From positions 1 to 41,470 of the forward strand of contig JAIRKA010000096.1 in the NCBI GenBank assembly GCA_031260345.1: DNA of 41,470 nt, read 5' to 3'. Under the pieces are notes generated by a model. That model saw only the letters and a list, made by a program, of their open reading frames with translations, ran no database searches and was not told the origin of the DNA. Position numbers and translations under genes: made by a program. This document shows, piece by piece, positions 33,379 to 41,470 of the stretch; within the stretch, counting starts at the first letter, position 1, and every line of letters starts with the position of its first letter. The stretch comes from Methanosarcinales archaeon. Lineage in GTDB: Archaea > Halobacteriota > Methanosarcinia > Methanosarcinales > Methanosarcinaceae.

Positions 33379-33461
33379 CGCCCAATGCAGGATTTGAACT
33401 TGCGCTCTTCCAAGAAGAAGCGGTTTTCGAGACCGCCGCCTTACCACTAGACTAATTGGGC
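33379..33461 (-). tRNA. tRNA-Ser (anticodon CGA)
   Basis: Acceptor arms GCCCAAT and ATTGGGC pair completely and are followed by discriminator G, as expected for serine. The anticodon loop is CTCGAAA within GCGGT/ACCGC, giving CGA. A long variable arm (CTTCTTCTTGGAAGAGC region) is present, as in class II tRNAs. The T arm has loop TTCAAAT, and its stem has one A-C mismatch at the fourth pair. There is no encoded CCA and no intron. A TATA-like AGTATTTATATG lies about 65-75 bp upstream on the minus strand. Confidence 0.93.
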
Positions 33462-33739
33462 ATGAAAATAATTGAAAATGATTGAGACTCATGAAGAGTA
33501 GCTCAATGTTTTGAGTAATACCGTTTTTCATATAAATACTTTTAAGTTTGACGAAATGAAATAATTAATAAAACCAAAAATGAATCGTTTCAATTTCATA
33601 CCGTTGTTTTATATTTTAAATAACAATTGGAAAAAATAAAATTTAAAAAGGTTTATCATAGGATTGAACCATTTAATCCATTCCAAACTCGCTATTTATT
33701 TTACAATTTTTCAATTTTTGAGAATTTTTCGGTGACATC

Positions 33740-35851
33740 ATGGTCGTTGATGAAAAATGGAATAAAAAATTAAAGGACTTCTTAAAACGCTACCATCAGG
33801 ATGACGTCTTGGAACTTGCGAACAGCTATCCCGATAAACGCAGCCTGATTGTCAATTATGACAAGCTGGAAGTCTTTGACCGCGATATCGCCCGCGATTT
33901 GATTGAAGACCCCGAGTCGGTCATTCTTTCACTCGAATTCGCGCTCAAAGAAATGGATTTGCCGCTCCCAAAAAGCCTCGACAGCGCGCACGTCCGCGTC
34001 ATCAATATTCCAAACCGCATCCCGATCCGTGATCTCCGAAGCAAGCACCTTTCAAAGTTTATCGCCGTTGAAGGCATGATTCGCCGGGCAACAGAAGTCC
34101 GCCCGCGCATTACGAAAGCAGCGTTTAAATGCATGCGCTGCGATACGATTACTTATGTCGAGCAGCCCGGGAACAAATTGGATGAACCGTATTCCGGCTG
34201 TGAAAATGAAAACTGCGGAAAACGCGGGCCGTTTAAACTTGTGATCGAGCAATCCGATTTTATCGATTCCCAAAAAGGACAGATTCAGGAATCACCGGAA
34301 AGCCTGAAAGGCGGTTCCAATCCGCAGAGTATTGAAATTAATTTTAACGATGACTTAACCGGATTGATTTCTCCGGGCGACCGCGTGATTATCAACGGCA
34401 TTTTACGATCTGTCCCGCGCGCGCTCCGTGAAGGAAAATCGACTTTTTATGATTTAGTTCTGGATGCCACTTCCATCGAACGCCTTGACAAAGAATATGA
34501 TGAACTTGACATCACCGCTGAGGAAGAAGAACAAATTTTAGAACTCAGCCGCGACCCTAAAATTTACGATAAAATCGTTTCATCCATCGCGCCGACCATT
34601 TACGGCAACGAGCATGTCAAACGCGCGCTCATGTATCAGCTTTTCTCGGGCGTTGTCAAGCAGTTCCCGGACGGGACGCGTACAAGAGGCGACATTCACG
34701 TCATTCTTGTCGGTGACCCGGGTGTCGCAAAATCCCAGCTTTTGAGATATATTGTCAGGCTTTCCCCGCGCGGCGTTTTTACGTCCGGCAAAAGTTCATC
34801 TGCCAGCGGTCTCACTGCCGCTGCCGTTCGAGACGACCTCGGCGACGGGCGTTGGACGATTGAAGGCGGCGCGCTTGTTATGGCTGACATGGGTATTGCG
34901 GCCGTGGACGAAATGGACAAAATGCGCGACGAAGACAAAAGCGCGCTTCACGAAGCGATGGAACAGCAAACCATCAGTATCGCAAAAGCGGGCATCATCG
35001 CAACGCTCAAATCCAGATGCGCTCTTCTCGGCGCTGCCAACCCTGTTTACGGCAGATTCAACCGTTATGAAAGTCTGGCCGACCAAATTGATATGCCGCC
35101 CGCACTTTTGTCCCGTTTTGACCTCATTTTCCTGCTTTTGGACGTTCCCGAAAGCCAAATGGATAATCGAATTGCGGAGCACGTTATTCAGACGCATTAT
35201 ACCGGCGAATTGATGCAGCACAAAAATAATATTTCCTCTTCCAATATTACGCAGGAGTATATTGATTCGCAGATGATTAACATTATTCCGGAAATTGATC
35301 CGGATTTGCTTCGAAAATATGTCGCTTACTCCAGAAGAAACGTGTATCCGATCATGGATGAAGATGCCAGAATGCATATTGTTGACTTTTATACGAGTCT
35401 CAGAAAGCAGGGCGAAGGCAAAAACACGCCTGTTCCGGTCACGGCGCGTCAGCTTGAAGCGCTGATCCGACTTGCCGAAGCAAGCGCCCGCGTCCGCCTG
35501 AGCAATCGAGTGACAATTGATGATGCCATCCGAACGACGGATATCACGATGGAGTGTCTGAAAAATGTCGGTATCGACCCCTCAACGGGAATGTTGGACG
35601 CGGACATTATCGCGTCAGGCATCAGCAAGTCTCAGCGCGATAAAATAGGAATTATAAAAGATATAATTCGAACAATATCAGGGAGATCTCAAGATGGAAT
35701 TGCTCCGCAAAAAGAGGTTCAGGCAGAAGCAGAAAAGTCAGGAATTAATGCTGAAGAATTCGAAGCATACATAGTAAAACTGAGGGCAGAAAAGGGAGAG
35801 ATATACGTTCCCCCGGGATCAGATGGTTTTAAACTGGCACATAAACGATAA
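33740..35851 (+). CDS. mcm: Replicative minichromosome maintenance helicase MCM
   Basis: A 703-residue archaeal MCM, the hexameric ATPase that unwinds DNA at replication forks. The N-terminal domain has a zinc site, C131-x2-C134 with C154-x4-C159, and the OB-fold. The AAA+ domain holds Walker A GDPGVAKSQ (325-333), then SSASGLTAAAVRD, Walker B MADMGIAAVDEMDKM and the arginine-finger segment PALLSRFDLIF. A C-terminal winged-helix region follows (QRDKIGIIKDIIRTI to the end). Length is typical and there is no intein. ATG 33740 is preceded by GGTGA. The DUF424 gene follows after 21 bp and is likely co-transcribed. Confidence 0.96.
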   Translation: MVVDEKWNKKLKDFLKRYHQDDVLELANSYPDKRSLIVNYDKLEVFDRDIARDLIEDPESVILSLEFALKEMDLPLPKSLDSAHVRVINIPNRIPIRDLRSKHLSKFIAVEGMIRRATEVRPRITKAAFKCMRCDTITYVEQPGNKLDEPYSGCENENCGKRGPFKLVIEQSDFIDSQKGQIQESPESLKGGSNPQSIEINFNDDLTGLISPGDRVIINGILRSVPRALREGKSTFYDLVLDATSIERLDKEYDELDITAEEEEQILELSRDPKIYDKIVSSIAPTIYGNEHVKRALMYQLFSGVVKQFPDGTRTRGDIHVILVGDPGVAKSQLLRYIVRLSPRGVFTSGKSSSASGLTAAAVRDDLGDGRWTIEGGALVMADMGIAAVDEMDKMRDEDKSALHEAMEQQTISIAKAGIIATLKSRCALLGAANPVYGRFNRYESLADQIDMPPALLSRFDLIFLLLDVPESQMDNRIAEHVIQTHYTGELMQHKNNISSSNITQEYIDSQMINIIPEIDPDLLRKYVAYSRRNVYPIMDEDARMHIVDFYTSLRKQGEGKNTPVPVTARQLEALIRLAEASARVRLSNRVTIDDAIRTTDITMECLKNVGIDPSTGMLDADIIASGISKSQRDKIGIIKDIIRTISGRSQDGIAPQKEVQAEAEKSGINAEEFEAYIVKLRAEKGEIYVPPGSDGFKLAHKR

Positions 35852-35872
35852 ATAATAGACAGTGGAAAAAAT

Positions 35873-36163
35873 ATGTACATTAAAACTTACAAAACTCAAA
35901 AACATTTTATGGTGGCCGCCTGCGACAAAGAGCTGATCGGCCAAACCCTCAAAAACGAGAAATGTGAAATGAAGGTGAACGCTTCATTTTACCAAGGGGA
36001 GGAAGCAACGGAAGAGATTCTTGAAGAATTGCTGATGAAGGCAACAACTGCAAATCTCATCGGCCAAAAAGCGGTTGCTTGCGCCGTTAAATGTGAGATC
36101 GTTGATCCGAAATCAGTGATTTACTTCGGTGAAATACCGCACGCTTTGTATTTTGCGTTGTAA
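35873..36163 (+). CDS. DUF424-family protein
   Basis: A 96-residue archaeal protein. The YIKTYKTQKHFMVAACDKELIGQTL start, KCEMKVNASFYQGE and the C-terminal KCEIVDPKSVIYFGEIPHALYFAL are the pattern of DUF424. In euryarchaea this family is often encoded next to translation or replication genes; its biochemical role is not established as far as I know. It follows mcm by 21 bp in the same direction. Confidence 0.85.
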   Translation: MYIKTYKTQKHFMVAACDKELIGQTLKNEKCEMKVNASFYQGEEATEEILEELLMKATTANLIGQKAVACAVKCEIVDPKSVIYFGEIPHALYFAL

Positions 36164-36482
36164 CCAAATCCGAAATGAAGTCAAAGGATTTAAATAATTC
36201 ATAATCGAATTTAGTTCAAAAAATGAAAAGGGAAAATCTGTTTTTTTATAAAATAAAGCAACAGCTAAAACTGAAAAATTAATATTCATTTTTTGAAAAA
36301 TCGAACATAAAACAGTTATCAATAATTTTTGAAAAACCCTTTACAATTATTATTTTACTATACAATACAGCTTTTTACAATTTCAATAATTAACAGTGAA
36401 TCATAAAAATATAAAAAACAGCCGCCAACAACAGAAAAATACATCAGGCTGTTTTAAGGTATTGCCTTTTTTGGGTGATAGT
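36164..36482. other. AT-rich intergenic gap
   Basis: About 320 bp of very AT-rich DNA with no gene. A TATA-like TTACTATACAATAC lies near 36355-36368 and could serve the coiled-coil gene pair. TTTACAATT appears twice around it. I see no repeat shared with the rest of the window. Confidence 0.4.
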
Positions 36483-37070
36483 GTGCAAACTGAAGAAATC
36501 AGAATTTTAGAACGAAATGAACTCATTTCTGCCGTGATTGAAAAGCATGAACGCTTAATTGCAGAATATCAGGCAGAATACGACGCGCTGACGACAACTT
36601 CCACCGCTTTGGATACAGAAATCGAGGATTTGAAAAAGCGCATTTCCGAGAATGAGGAAAAAACGGAAGTGGATGACGAGAAAAAGCATCACTACGGCCG
36701 CGAAGCAAAAATCGAATTGGAAAAATTAAACTTGAAGCAGATGGATGCCGAAAAAATCGAAAAGGGCATCACTGATTTGACCTCATCTAAATCATCCGAT
36801 TCCGCCGAAGAAAGAAAGGCAGTTTACGATGCATTGCGCTCGGATATCAACAATGCGGAAGGCGGCGACAAGACAGTTCTTCTGGCAAAGATCGGCGCAG
36901 CTTATCAGGCGTACACGGAAGAGCATTCATTAAAAGAAGCTGTAAGCGCAGACAAAGAAAGGCTTGTACAAAAACAGGGCGAAGTCACGGAAAACAAAAG
37001 AGCGGACTGGCTTTCCAAAAGAATTGACAGCCATAAAGAGTCCTTAGAATACTGGAAAGGAATGAAGTGA
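36483..37070 (+). CDS. Coiled-coil protein, function unknown
   Basis: A protein of about 195 residues, nearly all charged alpha-helix with heptad-like spacing (ELISAVIEKHERLIAEYQAEYD, LDTEIEDLKKRISENEEK, KIELEKLNLKQMDAEKIEKG). No catalytic motif is seen. I suggest a GTG start at 36483, preceded by GGTGA; the open frame extends to an ATG at 36396, but the added residues look unlike protein-coding sequence. It ends 9 bp before the next gene, also coiled-coil, so the two are probably partners. Confidence 0.6.
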   Translation: MQTEEIRILERNELISAVIEKHERLIAEYQAEYDALTTTSTALDTEIEDLKKRISENEEKTEVDDEKKHHYGREAKIELEKLNLKQMDAEKIEKGITDLTSSKSSDSAEERKAVYDALRSDINNAEGGDKTVLLAKIGAAYQAYTEEHSLKEAVSADKERLVQKQGEVTENKRADWLSKRIDSHKESLEYWKGMK

Positions 37071-37079
37071 GGGCTTAAA

Positions 37080-38270
37080 ATGACTGAAGAAAATATGACT
37101 TATACGGAAAAACCCGACACTGACGAAAACATATCCGCTGCGGAAACAATCATTGAAGTTGAATCCGAAGTGTTCGTTGACCCAATCATTGAGGCCGAGC
37201 CTGAAACAAATGCCGAGGCTGAGCAGGAAACGGCAGTTGAGGAGGAAGCGCCTGTTATTGATGAAATCGCCGCCGAAGAAAAAGCGGAAGAAGAAATCTT
37301 AAAAGAAGATAAGGAATCCGTTGAAAAGCGCTTGGAAGACTTGAAAGCCAAAGTTGCCCATATGACGGAGCACGAAGCGAAAAACAAATCCAATCAGCTC
37401 AGAAATGTTCTTGAGCGCGATGAAAAAAATTTGAAAAGCATTTTCCGTGAATTGAAAAATCACAGAGCTGACGGCGACGATTTAAAAGCTAAAAGAGATG
37501 AGCTGAACGCTCAAGTCAGAGAAATCTCCAAAACTGCTCAGGAAAGCCGTACCAAGAGAGATGTGGTGAATCAGAGAATCTCTGCTTTGAAAGCGGAGAG
37601 AAGTGAAGAAATGGAAAAATCCAAGTCCAAATCTGATGAAATCAACCAGCTCAAAACGAAGAGAGATGAATACAACAAAATTTCAAAAGGCACGCATGAC
37701 ATTTTGATGAAAAACTACAGTGAGAATTTAAGAAAATTCCTTGAAGATGACATCAATTTGGATCACGAAAAGAACCTGTTTGAACGCTTGACAGATTTGA
37801 CTGAACGTGTTAAAGCAACGAAGGAAGCAAACGACCTTCACGGCCAGATTCAGGTCATTTACAGCGAAAACAAAGGCATGTACAACAAGAGTGACGAGCT
37901 TTCTGTCGAAATCAAACAGCTTTCCGAAGAGTCTCAAAAGTATCATCTTGAAATGATTGAAGTTTTCAGAAAAGTCGATGAGCTCAGAAAAGAAGCGGAC
38001 AATTACCACAAACGCCTCACTGAAAGGTACGCGCTCATTAAACCGACAACGGCGAAGATTGACCCGCTTAAGAAAAATATTGCAATCACAAGGAAAGAGC
38101 TTGACATCTATTTGGATAAAATGAAAGACTTCCAAAACGAAAGAGATGAAAAGCGTGTTGATAAGATTCACACGAACGCCAAAGAAAAATTGAATCAAAA
38201 AGGGCGTCTCAGCTTAGAAGACCTCGGCGCTTTGATTGAAAAAGGCGATATTGAATTCAACAAAAAGTAA
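37080..38270 (+). CDS. Archaeal coiled-coil protein (COG1340-like)
   Basis: A 396-residue protein. Residues 1-75 are highly acidic and low-complexity (EAEPETNAEAEQETAVEEEA). The remainder is continuous coiled coil with KRDELNAQVREISKTAQESR, KTKRDEYNKISKGTHD and ERYALIKPTTAKIDPLKKNI, as in the uncharacterised archaeal coiled-coil family COG1340. The C-terminal KEKLNQKGRLSLEDLGALIEKGDIE is also conserved in that family as I remember it. It is probably a structural or scaffold protein; no enzyme motif is present. GAGGGCTT precedes ATG 37080. Confidence 0.75.
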   Translation: MTEENMTYTEKPDTDENISAAETIIEVESEVFVDPIIEAEPETNAEAEQETAVEEEAPVIDEIAAEEKAEEEILKEDKESVEKRLEDLKAKVAHMTEHEAKNKSNQLRNVLERDEKNLKSIFRELKNHRADGDDLKAKRDELNAQVREISKTAQESRTKRDVVNQRISALKAERSEEMEKSKSKSDEINQLKTKRDEYNKISKGTHDILMKNYSENLRKFLEDDINLDHEKNLFERLTDLTERVKATKEANDLHGQIQVIYSENKGMYNKSDELSVEIKQLSEESQKYHLEMIEVFRKVDELRKEADNYHKRLTERYALIKPTTAKIDPLKKNIAITRKELDIYLDKMKDFQNERDEKRVDKIHTNAKEKLNQKGRLSLEDLGALIEKGDIEFNKK

Positions 38271-38285
38271 TTGAATTGTCAAAAA

Positions 38286-38330
38286 CAGAGGCGGAATCTT
38301 TTTTCCGTCCTTCTTTTTTATTATTTTTAC
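38286..38330 (+). terminator. Probable terminator after the coiled-coil gene
   Basis: A short imperfect hairpin, GGCGGAA with TTCCGTCC, is followed by CTTCTTTTTTATTATTTTT, 15-60 bp after the stop codon. Confidence 0.4.
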
Positions 38331-38494
38331 GAAACGAAACAGCGTACGCTCTCTAAAAATAAAGAACCCAAAACGATAGAACTCAAAAATAATAGAAATT
38401 AAAAAAGACAGAATCAAAAACAATAAAAGCCAAAAGCGAAATGAAAATTAATTTTCATTTTTAAAAAGAGAGAAAAGAATGCAGAAGAGTGAAA

Positions 38495-38944
38495 TTACTC
38501 TACTGCGCATGCCTCAGCAGATGTTTCTTCCGCTGCGGGTTCTTCTTCGGGTTCAAGGCCGAGGAGTTTTTCGATGCTCTTTGCGCCGTAACCGACGACT
38601 TTTGCGTTAATTTGGGCAGTATCAACGGAAATTTCGTTGCCGCGGATGAACTTTCTTCTTCTCTGGCCGTTGATTTTCGGGGAGAAGCCGACACCGGTTG
38701 CGCCGAGAATCTTTCTCTTTGCAGGTCCGGGGAGGTCGCCTTTCATGACGAAACCACTCTTGTCGGTACCGCCTGTGATTTTCATAGTATAGCCGGGAAG
38801 ACCGACGATACTTGCGTCAACATCCATGCCGATTGCTTTGCCGATCATGTCTTTTTGTTTTGCTGCATCGAGTGCGATCTTATATGATTTACCTGTTTTC
38901 GGGTCTGCGAGGACCATTTTCATTGCTGTTGAAGCCGGTGGCAT
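38495..38944 (-). CDS. rps6e: 30S ribosomal protein S6e
   Basis: A 149-residue S6e protein of the small ribosomal subunit. [56 protein letters not shown] and [21 protein letters not shown] are the conserved S6e blocks. The last 25 residues are an acidic Ala/Glu tail ([14 protein letters not shown]) that is longer than in most archaeal S6e. A GGAG at a suitable distance supports ATG 38944; an internal Met at residue 8 is where many homologues begin. A TATA-like ATTTATAAAC lies about 30 bp upstream. Confidence 0.93.
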   Translation of the reverse strand: MPPASTAMKMVLADPKTGKSYKIALDAAKQKDMIGKAIGMDVDASIVGLPGYTMKITGGTDKSGFVMKGDLPGPAKRKILGATGVGFSPKINGQRRRKFIRGNEISVDTAQINAKVVGYGAKSIEKLLGLEPEEEPAAEETSAEACAVE

Positions 38945-39285
38945 TGAAATAACTCCGTATTTAAGTTGGTTGTTTATAAATTAATTTAATGTTTATGTTA
39001 ATTTACTGTTCCTTTCGAATACGAAAATAAAAAATGTATTCAAGTGAAATAATGGATATAAAATTGAGTGTTTGAAAACCGGATGCAATAGGAGAAATCA
39101 ATGAAAATGAGATCGGAGCCGAAAAATCCGATTCATAAGAAATCAAATACTAAAGACAATTTGCCGATTTTAAACAAATTTCGAGATAATAATTACCGTC
39201 GTCGTGTATGGTGTAGAATGTTTCATTGTTTATAAATGTTATTCGTGGCAGCAAGAAATAAAAGAGAAAAATAGAAAAGCTGGGA
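38945..39285. other. Intergenic gap between aIF5B and S6e genes
   Basis: Holds the S6e promoter (TATA near 38972-38982, minus strand). The remaining 300 bp show no gene and no repeat shared with other gaps. Confidence 0.4.
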
Positions 39286-41070
39286 TTATTTACCCCAAAA
39301 CGGCTTTTCTTTTCTGCGAATCGCCAGATATTTTTCAAGCGTTTCCTTTTCATCCGATGTCAGCGTATTAAAAATTTCAAATTCCAAAACTTTGGAGTCT
39401 CTTTCCGGAATGTGAACATACAAAACATCTTCTTCTTTGATTTGGCGGCCGACGGTAACGCCGTCAATCGCCATTGCAACTTCCATCCCGACAGTCGCTT
39501 TCGAAATCTTTTTGCCGTTAAGCTCAAGACCTTTAACGGTTCCGACAACGGTGCCGTCCGGAAGCATGACATCGGTATTGTTTTTCACAACGCCGCCCAA
39601 AATGCGGACGCCGACGACAGCAGGCTTGCTTTGTCTGAAAACACAGCCCGGCAAAATCTTAAACTGACCCGGTTTGGTAAGCGTATCGGAACGAAGTTTT
39701 TCAAGCTCTTCTTCCTGCTTTTTTACAAAGTCCTGATATTCATCTAAAATGCGGTAAATGACATCATTTTTGAAAACTTTGACGGCCGGCGTTTCTTCCA
39801 ATAACTCCTGCGCATCCGGATTCACTTTAACGCTGAAAGCCAAAATAACAGAATGCGTCGGGTCATTGATGATAGACGCTTCCGTAACGTCACGTTTTGT
39901 GACGTCGCCGACTTCCGCTTTTTGAATTTGAATCTTTGCTTTCTTAAATTCATGAACCATAGCTTCCAAAGAGCCGATCGTGTCGGCTTTAATCATAACG
40001 CCGTCGGTATCGGTTTGAATCTGAACATCATCAATCTCGGATTTGACCTTTTCAATGACTTCGTCCAATGTCTCAGGCGTTACAGAGATGAGCGTTGCTC
40101 CGGCAAGCGCATCATCGATATCGGATGCGGAAATTTTAATACCGGCGGCGGCCGTCACTTCCGGAATCGGCTGAAATCGGCTCTCGTACCGGATTTCGCT
40201 GAGCTCACGCGGCTTAAAAAGCGCGCGGATTTTCGTTACAATCGGCTCACCGAGGCGGCCGATGACAACCGTGTCACCTTTTTTCAGAGTCCCGTCATAC
40301 AAAATCACATCAATCGTCGTTCCGAGACCTTTTTCTTCTTTGACTTCCAAAACAGTTCCGATGCCGGGACCGTTCACGTCAAAGTGAAGCGAAGACTCCA
40401 AAAAGCGCTGTGCCAAACCGAGAAGAATCATCAAAACATCGGGAATGCCCTCACCCGTCAAGCCGCTGATCGGAACGACGCCGAGCGTTTTCTGAAAGTC
40501 GGTGACGCGGTCAAAGCGATCGGCACTGAAACCTTGTTCATAAAGGCGGCCGACAACATCATAGAATTTCTGCTCAAAAAGAACCTGAACTTCAGGCGTT
40601 TGTTTTTTGTAAGTCGATAAAAAAGATTCACCTTTGTGGACTTTCCAGCCCATAATTCTATCGATTTTGTTTGTAACGACGATGAAAGGCGTTTTGAAAC
40701 GCTTGAGAATGTTTAAACTTTCAATCGTCTGCGGCTTGAATCCTTCATTAATATCGACAACAACAATGGCCAAGTCGGCAAGCGAGCCGCCGCGGCTTCG
40801 AAGTGTTGTAAAAGCGTGGTGTCCGGGCGTGTCAATAAAAAGAAGCCCCGGGACGATGAATTTATCGGCGAGGTGTTTGTCGCCGCATTTTTCAACGATG
40901 ACATCGATCGGCACTTCCGTTGCGCCGATATGCTGCGTAATTGCGCCCGCTTCCCCTTTAACAATTGCCGTTCCTCTGATTTGGTCCAAAAGCGTGGTTT
41001 TGCCGTGGTCAACGTGCCCCATCACACAGACAATCGGCGTTCTTAAATTTTTTTTCTTCTCCTCTGCCAT
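39286..41070 (-). CDS. infB: Translation initiation factor aIF5B (IF2 family)
   Basis: A 594-residue GTPase that helps subunit joining and initiator tRNA placement. G1 GHVDHGKTTLLDQIRG is at about residues 18-33, the G2/G3 regions include ITQHIGATEVPID and IDTPGHHAFTTLRSRG, and G4 is VTNKIDRI. Domain II has GLGTTIDVILYDGTLKKGD. The C-terminal half has the aIF5B-type VMIKADTIGSLEAMVHEFKK and FKILPGCVFRQSKPAVVGVRILGG. There is no intein and no N-terminal extension. I chose ATG 41070, preceded by GGTGA; the longer frame to 41106 is not conserved. Confidence 0.95.
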   Translation of the reverse strand: MAEEKKKNLRTPIVCVMGHVDHGKTTLLDQIRGTAIVKGEAGAITQHIGATEVPIDVIVEKCGDKHLADKFIVPGLLFIDTPGHHAFTTLRSRGGSLADLAIVVVDINEGFKPQTIESLNILKRFKTPFIVVTNKIDRIMGWKVHKGESFLSTYKKQTPEVQVLFEQKFYDVVGRLYEQGFSADRFDRVTDFQKTLGVVPISGLTGEGIPDVLMILLGLAQRFLESSLHFDVNGPGIGTVLEVKEEKGLGTTIDVILYDGTLKKGDTVVIGRLGEPIVTKIRALFKPRELSEIRYESRFQPIPEVTAAAGIKISASDIDDALAGATLISVTPETLDEVIEKVKSEIDDVQIQTDTDGVMIKADTIGSLEAMVHEFKKAKIQIQKAEVGDVTKRDVTEASIINDPTHSVILAFSVKVNPDAQELLEETPAVKVFKNDVIYRILDEYQDFVKKQEEELEKLRSDTLTKPGQFKILPGCVFRQSKPAVVGVRILGGVVKNNTDVMLPDGTVVGTVKGLELNGKKISKATVGMEVAMAIDGVTVGRQIKEEDVLYVHIPERDSKVLEFEIFNTLTSDEKETLEKYLAIRRKEKPFWGK

Positions 41071-41343
41071 AAAATCACCTGCCGGCCGAAAAAACATACG
41101 AAGCATGATGCGGCATGCATACGTGCTGTCTGTCGGCGAATAAAAATAAATCTGAATTTGTATAATGATAAAAACGCCTTAGAAGTATAAAAAACTTTGA
41201 AGCGGCATATTATCAAACGGCTGTCAAACAGCTGAAATAGAATAACAGCAACAGCCTTTCATTATAAAAACGTCACTGTTTCAAAACATTTTCATTTTCT
41301 TTTTTTGAAAGGTTTATCTATTTCTTTTTCATTATGAATCTTT

Positions 41344-41470
41344 ATGAAAATACTCGCTGTTACCGGTCTTTTGGCAGCCGACGCCGTTAAAAAGGCCGTC
41401 GGCAATCTTGCAGACGTTCTCGTTTTGCCGACGCCGGTCGCCGCATTGATTACGCCGCAAAAATTAATCA
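41344..41470 (+). CDS. Dihydropteroate-synthase-like protein, N-terminal fragment
   Basis: Only the first 42 codons are present before the window ends. MKILAVTGLLAADAVKKAVG followed by DVLVLPTPVAALITPQKL resembles the start of the methanogen dihydropteroate-synthase-related proteins (an N-terminal domain before the pterin-binding barrel), which may act in methanopterin synthesis. The assignment rests on a short stretch. It is divergent from aIF5B. Confidence 0.5.
   Translation, partial: MKILAVTGLLAADAVKKAVGNLADVLVLPTPVAALITPQKLI

Noticed and set aside
33740-35851. Intein in MCM or aIF5B
   Set aside because: Both proteins are sites of inteins in some archaea, but lengths are normal and the Walker A motifs are uninterrupted.

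Overview
The window comes from a methanogenic archaeon, most likely of the order Methanosarcinales. The evidence is archaeal information-processing genes (MCM, Mre11-Rad50, aIF5B, aEF-1B, S6e, an archaeal-type ATP-dependent DNA ligase), archaeal TATA boxes with several probable leaderless starts, a ycaO-tfuA pair of the type that makes thioglycine in methyl-coenzyme M reductase, and a homologue of monomethylamine methyltransferase MtmB. A small gut-type member such as Methanimicrococcus would fit, but the genus is a guess. Coding DNA is moderately AT-rich. None of the 28 complete protein genes whose stop codon I read uses TAG, which fits a pyrrolysine-decoding genome.

Layout. 1-528: a composite non-coding repeat and a GC-rich island. 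529-4937: a PHP-domain phosphoesterase, an MtmB homologue with no in-frame amber codon, and ycaO and tfuA separated by a perfect palindrome. 5074-11464 (minus strand): a ubiquitin-like protein and its E1-like enzyme, a Cys-rich small protein, a HIT hydrolase, DNA ligase, homoserine dehydrogenase with an ACT-domain partner, and a double-CDGSH iron-sulfur protein. 11829-14073: a membrane protein, a zinc-ribbon protein with aEF-1B, a hairpin-rich non-coding segment and an unknown acidic protein. 14275-20181: a second PHP protein and an overlapping mre11-rad50 operon. 20510-24057: a metal ABC importer and a DtxR-type regulator, each preceded by the same 17-bp operator-like palindrome. 24296-25780: a DMT exporter and pyrophosphatase.

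25875-31379 encodes one 1834-residue DUF4011-helicase-Vsr-like nuclease-DUF3320 protein, an architecture associated with anti-phage defence. Its upstream side holds 838 bp of structured repeats. Then come an archaeal HTH regulator, tRNA-Ser(CGA), MCM with a DUF424 protein, two coiled-coil proteins, S6e, aIF5B, and the start of a dihydropteroate-synthase-like gene cut by the window edge.

The two most unusual features are the pyrrolysine-less MtmB homologue, whose Pyl position is Thr and which also appears to have lost two of three Pyl-contacting residues, and a family of dispersed GC-rich or hairpin-forming intergenic repeats found in at least seven gaps. Other items worth checking are the shared metal-regulator operator, the ycaO/tfuA palindrome and a possible small RNA near 13345-13572. 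All alignments were done by eye, and comparisons to known proteins are from memory.
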